Shown: positions 1 through 7,932 of the stretch, piece by piece
Numbering within the stretch: position 1 is the first letter of the stretch
Layout: each line of letters begins with the position of its first letter
Origin: Streptomyces sp. CB01201
GTDB lineage: Bacteria > Actinomycetota > Actinomycetes > Streptomycetales > Streptomycetaceae
DNA: 64,000 nt
NCBI RefSeq assembly: GCF_002803085.1
Contig: NZ_NNBJ01000011.1
Location: forward strand, 461,161-525,160
Direction of reading: 5' to 3'
Made by a program: the position numbers and the translations under genes
Notes under the pieces: generated by a model
Database searches by the model: none
Told to the model about the DNA's origin: nothing
The model's input: the letters and a program-made list of their open reading frames with translations, nothing else

Positions 1-1169
1 ACGTTCTGGAAGCCGCGCGTGTAGTACGGCAGGCCCATGTTGATGCGCCCGGCCGGCATGGAACCGCGGAAGTAGTGGTAGGCCCAGTCGGCGTTGAGAT
101 AGCCGATGCCGCCGTACTGGGACGTGGAGTAGACGCCGGCGGCCGCGAGTTCCGCGTCCTTGCCGTCGTCGAAGAGCGAGGCGTTGGGGCCGACGTACTG
201 GTTCCAGGCGCCGTGCAGGTCGTAGGACATGATGTTGACGTAGTCCAGGTACTGCTGGACCTGGAAGGTCTCCATGCCGCGCAGCAGGTAGCCGGAGGAC
301 GGCGCGGCGACCGAGAGCAGATAGTGCTTCCCGTCGGCCGCCCCCGCGCGGTCGAGCTTCTCGCGCAGCGACTTCATCAGCGCCGCGTAGCCCTTGACGA
401 GACCGGCCCGGCGGGCGTTGGAGATGCTCAGGTCGAGCGGGTTGCCCGCGTCCTTCATCGTCGTCGGGTACTCGTAGTCGATGTCGACGCCGTTGAAGCC
501 GTACTTCTTGATGAAGGCGACCGCCGAGTCGGCGAAGGTGTCGACGCCGGCCTGGTTGACCGAGCCGTCCGCGTTGGTGGCCATCGCGTAGAAGCCGCCG
601 GAGTCGACGCGCTTGCCGTCGTCGCCGAAGTAGCCGCCGGTCTCGGCCCAACCACCCACGGAAATCAGGGTCTTCACGTTGGGGTGCTGCTTCTTGAACT
701 TGTTGAGCAGGTTGAAGTGGCCCTTGTAGGGGAGCGAGGGGTCCATCTCGGCGCCCGCGACGCCCGGCCAGGTCATCCCGGTCGCGGCGTTCTTGTCGCT
801 GTCGGTGCCGACGGAGATCTTGTTGTCCGAACCGACGTGTGCGAAGGCGTAGTTGATGTGGGTGACCTTGTCCCACGGGATGTCGGAGGCGAGGTAGGCG
901 GGCGTCCCGTCCTGGCCGGTGCGCCAGCCGGTGAAGTAGCCGATGACCCGGCGCTGGTGGTCGGCGCCCATCTTCTCGCGGCCGTCGGTGTCGTACACCG
1001 AGCAGTACGGGACGTCGACGCCCGGCGTCTTGTACAGGCCGTCGGGACGACAGGCCTCGTTGTCGACGGCGGCCTGCGAGACGCCGGTGGACAGCGCGCC
1101 GAACAGCAGCCCGGCGACCGCGGTGGCGGCCGTGAGCAGCGCGGTGCGTCTGCGGGTGGGGGAGAGCAC
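1..1169 (-). CDS. Secreted GH18 chitinase, 3' end cut by window edge
   Basis: Hydrolyses chitin outside the cell. The reading frame runs from a GTG at 1169 leftward off the window, so the C-terminus is missing. The GTG is preceded by AGGAGGA at 1177-1183. The N-terminus has an arginine-rich stretch (TRRR) and a hydrophobic Ala-rich segment, which fits Sec or Tat export. The GH18 signature reads FNGVDIDYE at residues 225-233, with Glu233 as the expected acid/base. The first Asp of DxxDxDxE is Asn here, while the two later Asp residues are kept. Transcription probably starts at the repeat-flanked promoter at 1275-1316. No chitin-binding module is visible in the part present. Confidence 0.93.
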   Translation of the reverse strand, partial: MLSPTRRRTALLTAATAVAGLLFGALSTGVSQAAVDNEACRPDGLYKTPGVDVPYCSVYDTDGREKMGADHQRRVIGYFTGWRTGQDGTPAYLASDIPWDKVTHINYAFAHVGSDNKISVGTDSDKNAATGMTWPGVAGAEMDPSLPYKGHFNLLNKFKKQHPNVKTLISVGGWAETGGYFGDDGKRVDSGGFYAMATNADGSVNQAGVDTFADSAVAFIKKYGFNGVDIDYEYPTTMKDAGNPLDLSISNARRAGLVKGYAALMKSLREKLDRAGAADGKHYLLSVAAPSSGYLLRGMETFQVQQYLDYVNIMSYDLHGAWNQYVGPNASLFDDGKDAELAAAGVYSTSQYGGIGYLNADWAYHYFRGSMPAGRINMGLPYYTRGFQN

Positions 1170-1274
1170 GGGCAGTTCCTCCTGGGAGGTGGGCGGAACA
1201 CAACGAACAAGGCGGTGGTCGTGCGCGGCCCCGGCGTGCGCACACCGGCGGGCCTCTCCTCGGAGGTGACGCAG

Positions 1275-1316
1275 AGATTAAAAGGACTAGACCAGTGCGT
1301 CAATAGGTATGGACCA
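1275..1316 (-). promoter_or_regulatory. Chitinase promoter with paired 12-bp operator repeats
   Basis: On the minus strand a TTGACG -35 (1298-1303) and a TAATCT -10 (1275-1280) are separated by exactly 17 bp. Two direct repeats, TGGTCCATACCT (1305-1316) and TGGTCTAGTCCT (1283-1294), overlap the promoter with a 10-bp gap. Such repeats are known from Streptomyces chi promoters and resemble the DasR dre site. Chitin or N-acetylglucosamine control is inferred. The same arrangement recurs at 20046-20087. Confidence 0.85.
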
Positions 1317-1455
1317 AAGGCATACGCCGCTGCGCGCGTTCCGCCCGGCTCCCGGGCGGCCCCACTGGATTTCGGCCAATCTGTGAGCCAGGCCACATCT
1401 ACTCACTCGCATGGCCTTCGGGCAGCCGTGGCACACTGGCCCTGTACCAGCAGCA

Positions 1456-1582
1456 GCGCACTCCGGGGTCGGTGCAATTCCGAACCGGCGGTTATAGTCC
1501 GCGACCCGTCCGCATCCAGCGGCCGGTTGACCAGGTGAAATTCCTGGACCGACGGTGAAAGTCCGGATGGGAGGCAGTGCGC
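1456..1582 (+). promoter_or_regulatory. FMN riboswitch (RFN element)
   Basis: The conserved RFN blocks appear in order: GGTGCAATTCCGAACCGGCGG, AGTCCGCGACCC, GGTGAAATTCCTGGACC, then GACGGTGAAAGTCCGGATGGGAGG. The ends close as a P1 helix, GCGCACT (1456-1462) with AGTGCGC (1576-1582). It lies 165 nt upstream of ribD, so FMN should repress the whole rib operon. A GACCGGT/ACCGGTC pairing further downstream could be part of the expression platform, which is not resolved by eye. Confidence 0.95.
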
Positions 1583-1747
1583 GGCGGGCGGACCGTTGAC
1601 CGGTCACGTCGGCCGTCTGTTACCGGTCGTCCACGTGGGCACCGGTCTCTTTCGGCCGTGGCGTGAGCTGTGCGCGATGGTCTTTTCCCGCTCTCTGTCG
1701 TCATCGACAGGCCCCGGAGTCCGTGCCCGAAGAGGCAGGAGGACCCG

Positions 1748-2836
1748 GTGGCACCCACAGCCGACGCGGCCGCCATGCGCCGAGCCGTCGAGCTCGCGGC
1801 GCGCGGACTCGGCTCCACCAGCCCCAACCCGGTCGTCGGATGCGTGATCACCGACGCCTCCGGCACGGTCGTGGGCGAGGGATACCACCGGCGGGCCGGC
1901 GGCCCGCACGCCGAGGTCCACGCCCTGCGGGACGCGGGCGAGAAGGCCCGTGGCGGCACCGCCTACGTCACCCTGGAACCCTGCAACCACACCGGCCGCA
2001 CCGGGCCCTGCGCCCAGGCGCTCATCGAGGCCGGCGTCGCCCGTGTCCACTACGCGGTCGGCGACCCGAACCCGCAGGCCACCGGCGGGGCCGACACCCT
2101 GCGCGCGGCCGGCGTCCACGCCGAGCGGGGCCTGCTCGCCGAGGAGGCCGAGGCGGTCAACGCCGCCTGGCTCACCTCGATGCGGCTCGGCCGCCCGCAC
2201 GTCACCTGGAAGTACGCGGCCACCCTCGACGGGCGCACCGCGGCCGAGGACGGCACCAGCCGCTGGATCACCTCCGCCGAGGCCCGCGCCGACGTCCACC
2301 GGCTGCGCGCCGAGTGCGACGCCGTGGTCGTGGGCTCCGGCACCGCTCGCACCGACGACCCGCACCTCGCCGTGCGCGGCATCGACGGAGCAACTCAGCC
2401 ACTGCGCCTGGCAGTCGACACCGACGCCACCGCCGTCAAGCCCGGCGCCCGCATCCTCGACGACGCGGCGCCCACCCTGATCGCGGTCGCCGAGGACGTC
2501 GACGCGGCCCACCTGCCCGAGGCCGCCGTGCTGCGCCTCCCGCGCGCCGCGACCGGCCTGCACATCCCCGCACTGCTCGACGCCCTGCACACCCGGGGCG
2601 TGCGCTCGGTCCTCCTCGAAGGCGGCCCGACCCTGGCCGGCGCCTTCGTCGCCGCGGGCGCCGTCGACAAGGTCGTCGGCTACCTCGCACCCGCCCTGCT
2701 CGGCGCCGGACCCACCGCACTCGCCGGAGCGGGAATCACCACCATCGCCGACGCGTTGCGGCTCGACATCACCGAGGCCGTGCGCATCGGCCCCGACCTG
2801 CGCATCACTGCCACCCCTCTCGCCAAGGAGCGCTGA
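1748..2836 (+). CDS. ribD: Bifunctional riboflavin biosynthesis deaminase/reductase RibD
   Basis: Carries out the second and third riboflavin steps: deamination of the pyrimidinone ribosyl phosphate, then NADPH reduction of the ribose. The product is 362 residues, the usual length. The N-terminal deaminase half has the zinc motif PHAEVHAL and the PCNHTGRTGPC block. The C-terminal half has the reductase signature VLLEGGPTLAGAF. The GTG at 1748 is chosen because AGGAGG sits at 1737-1742; upstream in-frame starts lie in the riboswitch leader and lack a ribosome site. It is the first gene of the FMN-controlled operon, two bases before ribE. Confidence 0.95.
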   Translation: MAPTADAAAMRRAVELAARGLGSTSPNPVVGCVITDASGTVVGEGYHRRAGGPHAEVHALRDAGEKARGGTAYVTLEPCNHTGRTGPCAQALIEAGVARVHYAVGDPNPQATGGADTLRAAGVHAERGLLAEEAEAVNAAWLTSMRLGRPHVTWKYAATLDGRTAAEDGTSRWITSAEARADVHRLRAECDAVVVGSGTARTDDPHLAVRGIDGATQPLRLAVDTDATAVKPGARILDDAAPTLIAVAEDVDAAHLPEAAVLRLPRAATGLHIPALLDALHTRGVRSVLLEGGPTLAGAFVAAGAVDKVVGYLAPALLGAGPTALAGAGITTIADALRLDITEAVRIGPDLRITATPLAKER

Positions 2837-2838
2837 AC

Positions 2839-3447
2839 GTGTTCACCGGAATCGTCGAAGAGCTGGGCGAGGTCGCCGCCATCGAGACCCTCGGTGACGC
2901 CTCCCGCTTCCGTCTGCGCGGCCCCCTCGTCACCGAAGGTGCCGGACACGGCGACTCCATCGCCGTCAACGGCGTCTGTCTGACGGTCGTGGAGTTCGGC
3001 GACGGCGAGTTCACCGCCGACGTGATGGACGAGACGCTCAAGCGCTCCAGCCTCGGCGCCCTGGAGGTCGGCTCCCGGGTCAACCTGGAGCGGCCCATGG
3101 CCGTCGGCGGCCGGCTCGGCGGGCACATCGTGCAGGGCCACGTCGACGGCACCGGCACGGTGCTCGCCCGCACGCCCTCGGAGAACTGGGAGATCGTCAA
3201 GATCGCCCTGCCCGCCGACCTCTCCCGCTATGTCGTCGAGAAGGGCTCGATCACCGTGGACGGCGTCAGCCTCACGGTCGTGGAGGCCGCCGCCGACTAC
3301 TTCACCATCAGCCTCATCCCGACCACCCTCGCGCTGACCACGCTCGGCATCAAGCAGCCCGGCGACCCGGTCAACCTGGAGGTCGACGTCATCGCCAAGT
3401 ACGTCGAGCGGCTGCTCGGCGCGAGCCACGGGGGGAACGACAAGTGA
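2839..3447 (+). CDS. ribE: Riboflavin synthase alpha chain
   Basis: Dismutates two 6,7-dimethyl-8-ribityllumazine molecules into riboflavin. The 202-residue product shows the internal duplication of the family: the first lumazine-binding half begins FTGIVEELG and the second lies after GGHIVQGHVDGTG. GTG at 2839 is used, with AAGGAG just upstream inside the end of ribD. The stop overlaps the GTG of ribM (GTGA), which indicates translational coupling. RibH in this operon supplies the substrate. Confidence 0.95.
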   Translation: MFTGIVEELGEVAAIETLGDASRFRLRGPLVTEGAGHGDSIAVNGVCLTVVEFGDGEFTADVMDETLKRSSLGALEVGSRVNLERPMAVGGRLGGHIVQGHVDGTGTVLARTPSENWEIVKIALPADLSRYVVEKGSITVDGVSLTVVEAAADYFTISLIPTTLALTTLGIKQPGDPVNLEVDVIAKYVERLLGASHGGNDK

Positions 3448-4100
3448 GCATGGTGAACTGGCTGAACGGCGAGGCCTTCACGGTCCTCGGTCAGCACATC
3501 AAGTGGTCGGACATGATCGGCAACACCATCGGCCTGATCGCCCTCGCGCTCGGCTGGCGCCGCTCCCTATGGACCTGGCCCGCCCAGTTCGTCTCGGGGC
3601 TGATCCTGTTCGTGGCGTTCGCCGCCGGGCACCTGTCCGGCAGCGCCGGCAAGCAGGTCGTGGTGATGGTCGTCGCGGCCGGCGGCTGGCTCGCCTGGAG
3701 CCGCCGGGGCCGGCAGCAGGCGCAGGACGGCTCCATCGCCGTACGGTTCGCGACCTGGCGCGAGCGGGCCTTCCTGCTCGGCGGCGCCGCCGTCGGCACG
3801 GTCGCCGTGGCGTGCCTGTTCACCGCCTACCCGGCGCTCTCCTGGGACCCGTGGCCCGACGCGTACGTCTTCGTCGGGACCGTCGTGGCGATGTTCGCCC
3901 AGGCCCGCGGCATGGTCGAGTTCTGGTTCGCCTGGCTGCTCGTCGACCTCGTCGGCGTCCCGCTCAACTTCGCCAACGGATACGCCTTCTCCGGCTTCGT
4001 CTACGTCATTTACGGCGCGCTCGTCCTGTGGGGCATGCGCGACTGGTGGCTGCGCTCGCGCACGAGCGTCAAGCCCGTCCTGGAAGGAGCGACGGCATGA
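3444..4100 (+). CDS. ribM: PnuC-family riboflavin transporter RibM
   Basis: A 218-residue membrane protein of the PnuC fold with about six to seven hydrophobic helices. It starts MSMVNWLNGEAF, with NTIGLIALALGWRRS as an early helix. PnuC proteins usually move nicotinamide riboside. Within actinobacterial rib operons the homologue RibM is known to take up riboflavin and roseoflavin. Its place between ribE and ribBA under the FMN riboswitch favours riboflavin as substrate here; that is inference from context. It overlaps ribE by GTGA and ribBA by ATGA. Confidence 0.85.
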   Translation: MSMVNWLNGEAFTVLGQHIKWSDMIGNTIGLIALALGWRRSLWTWPAQFVSGLILFVAFAAGHLSGSAGKQVVVMVVAAGGWLAWSRRGRQQAQDGSIAVRFATWRERAFLLGGAAVGTVAVACLFTAYPALSWDPWPDAYVFVGTVVAMFAQARGMVEFWFAWLLVDLVGVPLNFANGYAFSGFVYVIYGALVLWGMRDWWLRSRTSVKPVLEGATA

Positions 4101-5395
4101 CCACGCACGCACCCACCTGGTACTCCACCGACAACCGCGAGGACCTCGCCCTCGACCCCGTCGAGCAGGCCATCCGCGACATCGCGGCGGGCCGGCCCGT
4201 GGTCGTCGTCGACGACGAGGACCGCGAGAACGAGGGCGACCTCGTCATCGCGGCCGAGAAGGCCACCCCCGAGATCGTCGCGTTCATGATGAGCGAGTGC
4301 CGCGGTCTGATCTGCGCGCCCATGGAGGGCGAGGACCTCGACCGGCTCGAACTGCCGCAGATGGTCGAGCACAACACCGAGTCGATGAAGACCGCCTTCA
4401 CCGTCTCCGTGGACGCCACGGCCGCCCACGGCGTGAGCACCGGCATCTCCGCCGCCGACCGCGCCACCACCCTGCGCCTGCTCGCCGACGGCCGCTCCGC
4501 CTCCGGCGACTTCGTCCGCCCCGGCCACATCTTCCCGCTGCGCGCCAAGCCCGGCGGGGTGCTGGTCCGCAACGGCCACACCGAGGCCGCGGTCGACCTC
4601 GCCCGGCTCGCCGGGCTCGCCCCGGCCGGCGCCATCGTCGAGATCGCGGGCGAGGACGGCGTCATGCTGCGCCTGCCCGAGCTCGTCCCGTTCGCCCGCA
4701 AGCACGGCCTGACGATCATCTCCATCGAGGACCTGATCGCCTACCGCCGCTCCGCCGAGCCCACCGTGCGCCGCGAGGCCGAAGTCCATCTGCCCACCGT
4801 GGCGGGGGAGTTCACCGCCTACGGCTACCGCTCCACCGTCGACGGCGTGGAGCACGTCGCCCTGGTCCACGGCGAGATCGGCGACGGCGAGGACGTTCTG
4901 GTCCGGGTCCACTCCGAGTGCCTGACCGGCGACATCTTCCACTCCCTGCGCTGCGACTGCGGCCCCCAGCTCCAGGCCTCGATGGAGCGCATCACCGAGG
5001 CCGGGCGGGGCGTCGTGGTCTATCTGCGCGGGCACGAGGGCCGGGGCATCGGCCTGCTCTCCAAGCTCCGCGCGTACGAACTCCAGGAGCGCGGCCGCGA
5101 CACCCTCGACGCCAACCTGGAGCTCGGCCTGCCCGCCGACGCCCGTGACTACGCGGCCGGCGCCCAGATCCTCACCGACCTCGGCGTGCACAGCCTGCGC
5201 CTGATGACCAACAACCCCGACAAGATCACCGCGCTCGTCCGGCACGGTCTGACGGTGTCGGGCCGCGAGCCCATGCCCGTCCAGGCGGGCGAGCACAACC
5301 TGCGGTATCTGCGCACCAAGCGGGATCGCATGGGGCACGACCTGCCGTGGCTCGACGGCGGCCCCGCGCCGATGTCGGCCTGCGGCAACCAGTAG
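4097..5395 (+). CDS. ribBA: Bifunctional DHBP synthase / GTP cyclohydrolase II
   Basis: Makes both riboflavin precursors: 3,4-dihydroxy-2-butanone 4-phosphate from ribulose 5-phosphate, and the diaminopyrimidine from GTP. The 432-residue protein has the RibB half first, with VVVDDEDRENEGDL and RPGHIFPL. The RibA half follows from about residue 215, with the zinc ligands in SECLTGDIFHSLRCDCG and with RGHEGRGIGL. ATG at 4097 overlaps the ribM stop (ATGA) and follows GGAGCGACGGC. It is the largest enzyme of the operon and feeds RibD and RibH. Confidence 0.95.
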   Translation: MTTHAPTWYSTDNREDLALDPVEQAIRDIAAGRPVVVVDDEDRENEGDLVIAAEKATPEIVAFMMSECRGLICAPMEGEDLDRLELPQMVEHNTESMKTAFTVSVDATAAHGVSTGISAADRATTLRLLADGRSASGDFVRPGHIFPLRAKPGGVLVRNGHTEAAVDLARLAGLAPAGAIVEIAGEDGVMLRLPELVPFARKHGLTIISIEDLIAYRRSAEPTVRREAEVHLPTVAGEFTAYGYRSTVDGVEHVALVHGEIGDGEDVLVRVHSECLTGDIFHSLRCDCGPQLQASMERITEAGRGVVVYLRGHEGRGIGLLSKLRAYELQERGRDTLDANLELGLPADARDYAAGAQILTDLGVHSLRLMTNNPDKITALVRHGLTVSGREPMPVQAGEHNLRYLRTKRDRMGHDLPWLDGGPAPMSACGNQ

Positions 5396-5430
5396 GCAGG
5401 ACGAGACACCGCACACCGGGAAACCACAGA

Positions 5431-5481
5431 TTCCAGAACACCGCACATCCCAGAACACAGCACGTCCCAGAACACCTGAAG
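5431..5481 (+). repeat. Three 17-bp tandem repeats before ribH
   Basis: Units start at 5431, 5448 and 5465, each containing CCAGAACAC. They fill most of the 94-bp ribBA-ribH gap, and the last unit runs into the ribH ribosome site. They may simply be spacer; no pairing structure is obvious. Confidence 0.8.
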
Positions 5482-5489
5482 GAGAGCAC

Positions 5490-5975
5490 GTGAGCGGCAA
5501 GGGCGCACCCGAACTGTCCGTACGCAACTGTGGAGACCTCCGTGTCGCCGTGGTCGCGGCACAGTGGCACGAGAAGGTGATGGACGGACTCGTCGACGGC
5601 GCCCTGCGCGCCCTGCACGAGCTCGGCATCGACGAGCCGACGCTGCTGCGCGTCCCCGGCAGCTTCGAACTGCCGGTGGTGGCCAAGGTGCTCGCGGGCC
5701 GCGGCTACGATGCCATCGTCGCGCTCGGCGTCGTCATCCGGGGCGGCACCCCGCACTTCGAGTACGTGTGCCAGGGTGTCACCAACGGCCTCACCCAGGT
5801 CACCGTGGACACCGGCGTACCCGTCGGATTCGGCGTGCTGACCTGCGACACCGAGGAGCAGGCCCTGGACCGGGCCGGCCTCGAAGGGTCGAACGAGGAC
5901 AAGGGCCACGAAGCGGTCACCGCCGCCGTGGCCACCGCGGCCACGCTGCGCACGGTCAGCGAACCCTGGCGCTGA
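5490..5975 (+). CDS. ribH: 6,7-dimethyl-8-ribityllumazine synthase
   Basis: Condenses the diaminopyrimidine with 3,4-dihydroxy-2-butanone 4-phosphate to give lumazine. The 161-residue length is typical. Recognisable blocks are VPGSFELPVVAK, ALGVVIRGGTPHFEYVC (substrate-binding loop with the catalytic His) and PVGFGVLTCDTEEQA. GTG at 5490 follows AAGGAGAGCAC. It is the last rib gene; hisE begins 35 bp later and may be read from the same transcript. Confidence 0.95.
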   Translation: MSGKGAPELSVRNCGDLRVAVVAAQWHEKVMDGLVDGALRALHELGIDEPTLLRVPGSFELPVVAKVLAGRGYDAIVALGVVIRGGTPHFEYVCQGVTNGLTQVTVDTGVPVGFGVLTCDTEEQALDRAGLEGSNEDKGHEAVTAAVATAATLRTVSEPWR

Positions 5976-6010
5976 GCGACCGGACCCCACCCCTTACCCT
6001 AAGAAGCATC

Positions 6011-6292
6011 ATGGCGAACAAACCCTCCAAGAGCTTCGAAGAGCTCTTCACCGAGCTCCAGCTCAAGGCCGCCAACGGCGACCCGTCCACCTCCCGCACC
6101 GCCGAGCTGGTGGACAAGGGCGTGCATGCCATCGGCAAGAAGGTCGTCGAGGAGGCCGCCGAAGTCTGGATGGCCGCCGAGTACGAGGGCAAGGAAGCCG
6201 CCGCCGAGGAGATCTCGCAGCTGCTGTACCACGTCCAGGTGATGATGGTCGCGCGCGGGATCTCCCTCGACGACGTCTACGCCCACCTCTGA
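6011..6292 (+). CDS. hisE: Phosphoribosyl-ATP pyrophosphatase
   Basis: Second step of histidine biosynthesis: phosphoribosyl-ATP to phosphoribosyl-AMP plus pyrophosphate. The 93-residue all-helical protein has the MazG-like metal motif KVVEEAAEVWMAA and EEISQLLYHVQVMM. The ATG at 6011 begins MANKPSKSFEELF. Only A-rich sequence (AAGAAG) precedes it, so the ribosome site is modest. It sits 51 bp before hisG, separate from any main his cluster, as is usual in Streptomyces. Confidence 0.93.
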   Translation: MANKPSKSFEELFTELQLKAANGDPSTSRTAELVDKGVHAIGKKVVEEAAEVWMAAEYEGKEAAAEEISQLLYHVQVMMVARGISLDDVYAHL

Positions 6293-6343
6293 GCACCCCT
6301 TCCCCCCTGGCACACCTCTCCGTACGAAAAGGAAGCTGACCTC

Positions 6344-7189
6344 ATGCTGCGCATCGCCGTCCCCAACAAGGGTTCACTGTCCGGACCTGCGTCGGCGATG
6401 CTCCATGAGGCCGGCTACCGGATGCGCAAGGAGTCGAAGGAACTCGTCCTGGTCGACCCCGTCAACCAGGTCGAGTTCTTCTACCTGCGCCCCAAGGACA
6501 TCGCGATCTACGTGTCCGCGGGCAAGCTCGACATCGGCATCACCGGCGAGGACCTGCTGATCGACTCCGGTGCCGACGCCGAGGTGATCCTGCCGCTCGG
6601 CTTCGCCCGCTCCACCTTCCGCTTCGCCGCCAAGCCCGGCACCGTCTCGGACATCAAGGACCTGGCGGGCAAGACGATCGCCACCTCCTACGAGGGCATC
6701 GTCGCCAAGCACCTCGCCGAAGCCGGCGTGGACGCCTCCGTGGTGCACCTCGACGGCGCCGTGGAGACCGCGATCGAGCTGGGCGTCGCCCAGGTCATCG
6801 CCGATGTCGTGGAGACCGGCACCTCGCTGCGCAACGCGGGCCTCGAAGTCTTCGGCGAGCCGATCATGAAGTCGGAGGCGGCCGTCATCCGCCGCACCGG
6901 AGCCGAGGACAACGCCAAGGTCCAGCAGTTCCTGCGCCGCCTCCAGGGCGTCCTGGTCGCCCGCAGCTACGTGATGATGGACTACGACTGCCGCGCCGAG
7001 CACCTGGAGCGGGCGGTCGCCCTCACCCCGGGCCTGGAGTCGCCCACGATCTCCCCGCTGCACAACGAGGGCTGGGTCGCCGTCCGCTCGATGGTCCCCG
7101 CCAAGGACTCCCAGCGGGTCATGGACGACCTGTACGAGCTGGGCGCCCGGGCCATCCTCACCACGGCCATCCACGCCTGCCGCCTCTGA
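6344..7189 (+). CDS. hisG: ATP phosphoribosyltransferase, long form
   Basis: Commits PRPP and ATP to histidine synthesis and is normally feedback-inhibited by histidine. At 281 residues it is the long HisG type, with a C-terminal regulatory ACT-like part (SPTISPLHNEGWVAVRSMV). Early motifs are IAVPNKGSLSG and DIGITGEDLL. The PRPP-binding region lies near SYEGIVAKHLAEAG. ATG at 6344 follows AAAGGAAGCTGACC. It is coupled in order with hisE. Confidence 0.95.
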   Translation: MLRIAVPNKGSLSGPASAMLHEAGYRMRKESKELVLVDPVNQVEFFYLRPKDIAIYVSAGKLDIGITGEDLLIDSGADAEVILPLGFARSTFRFAAKPGTVSDIKDLAGKTIATSYEGIVAKHLAEAGVDASVVHLDGAVETAIELGVAQVIADVVETGTSLRNAGLEVFGEPIMKSEAAVIRRTGAEDNAKVQQFLRRLQGVLVARSYVMMDYDCRAEHLERAVALTPGLESPTISPLHNEGWVAVRSMVPAKDSQRVMDDLYELGARAILTTAIHACRL

Positions 7190-7260
7190 CCCGTGGACGG
7201 CGCCGGACGGCGCCGCCGACGACAGCGACGAAGACGACCGCGACGAAAGCGAACGACACC

Positions 7261-7749
7261 GTGTCCGCCCCCGTGCCCCAACCCCCCGTCCTGCCGGTCA
7301 CGTTCAGGCCGACCGTGACCCGGGCCGTCCTGCTGATCAGCGCCGCCGCCATGTTCGTCGCCATGACGGTGATGTCGCTGCTCCTGGAGACCCTGAGCGG
7401 GGGCGAGCGGGGCAGCTTCATCCTGATGGCCGCCCTGTTCGCCGGGGTGCTCGTGCTGCTCAGCCGGCCGAAGGTGGTCGCCGACGACACGGGCGTCACC
7501 GTGGTCAACCTCACCGCGCGGCGCCGGCTCGCCTGGCCGGAGATCCTCCGGGTGAACCTGCGCCCCGGCGACCCCTGGGTCTTCCTCGACCTCTCCGACG
7601 GCACCAGCCTGCCCGCGCTCGGCATCCAGCCCGGCAGCGGCAAGGCCCGCGCGATCCGTGACGCCAGGGCGCTGCGCGCGCTCGCCGAGAGCCACGGCAG
7701 CCGCGGCACCGGACCCGATTCACCCGGCTCGGCTCACGACAACGGCTGA
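7261..7749 (+). CDS. PH-domain membrane protein
   Basis: A 162-residue protein with two hydrophobic helices near the N-terminus (about residues 20-42 and 52-72). A bacterial PH-like domain follows, with VTVVNLTARRRLAWPEI and DPWVFLDLSDGTSLPALGIQ. Actinobacterial proteins of this kind commonly follow hisG. The biochemical role is unknown. The GTG at 7261 gives the cleanest N-terminus (SAPVPQPPVLPV), though the ribosome site is poor. It lies 71 bp after hisG, and the tail from about residue 145 is low complexity. Confidence 0.75.
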   Translation: MSAPVPQPPVLPVTFRPTVTRAVLLISAAAMFVAMTVMSLLLETLSGGERGSFILMAALFAGVLVLLSRPKVVADDTGVTVVNLTARRRLAWPEILRVNLRPGDPWVFLDLSDGTSLPALGIQPGSGKARAIRDARALRALAESHGSRGTGPDSPGSAHDNG

Positions 7750-7905
7750 GCCCCTTGCCCCACCAGGCACCATCTTGATTACCCTGATGTCGGCGGCGCC
7801 AAGAGCGCCCCGCCCCGCACAAGGGCCGGCGCCATCGGCCGCGGGGCACCAGCGACCCGAGGAGTGACTCCCTCCAGCAATGGACGGATCGTCCGGTAGT
7901 ACCTG

Positions 7906-7930
7906 CGCCGCCCCCTCCCCGGAGGCGGCG
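7906..7930 (+). promoter_or_regulatory. Hairpin enclosing the ribosome site of the first CNNM gene
   Basis: CGCCG (7906-7910) pairs with CGGCG (7926-7930), and CCTC (7914-7917) with GAGG (7922-7925), around a CCCG loop. The GGAGG ribosome site at 7921-7925 lies in the stem-loop, two to three bases from a start at 7933. This could limit translation of the CNNM pair. The rest of 7750-7905 is GC-rich with no recognised ion-sensing riboswitch. Confidence 0.4.
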
Positions 7931-7932
7931 GC

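Noticed and set aside
75..1538. Plus-strand 487-codon frame at the left edge
   Set aside because: It lies opposite the GH18 chitinase gene, whose minus-strand product has the catalytic motif and signal peptide, and it runs into the FMN riboswitch.
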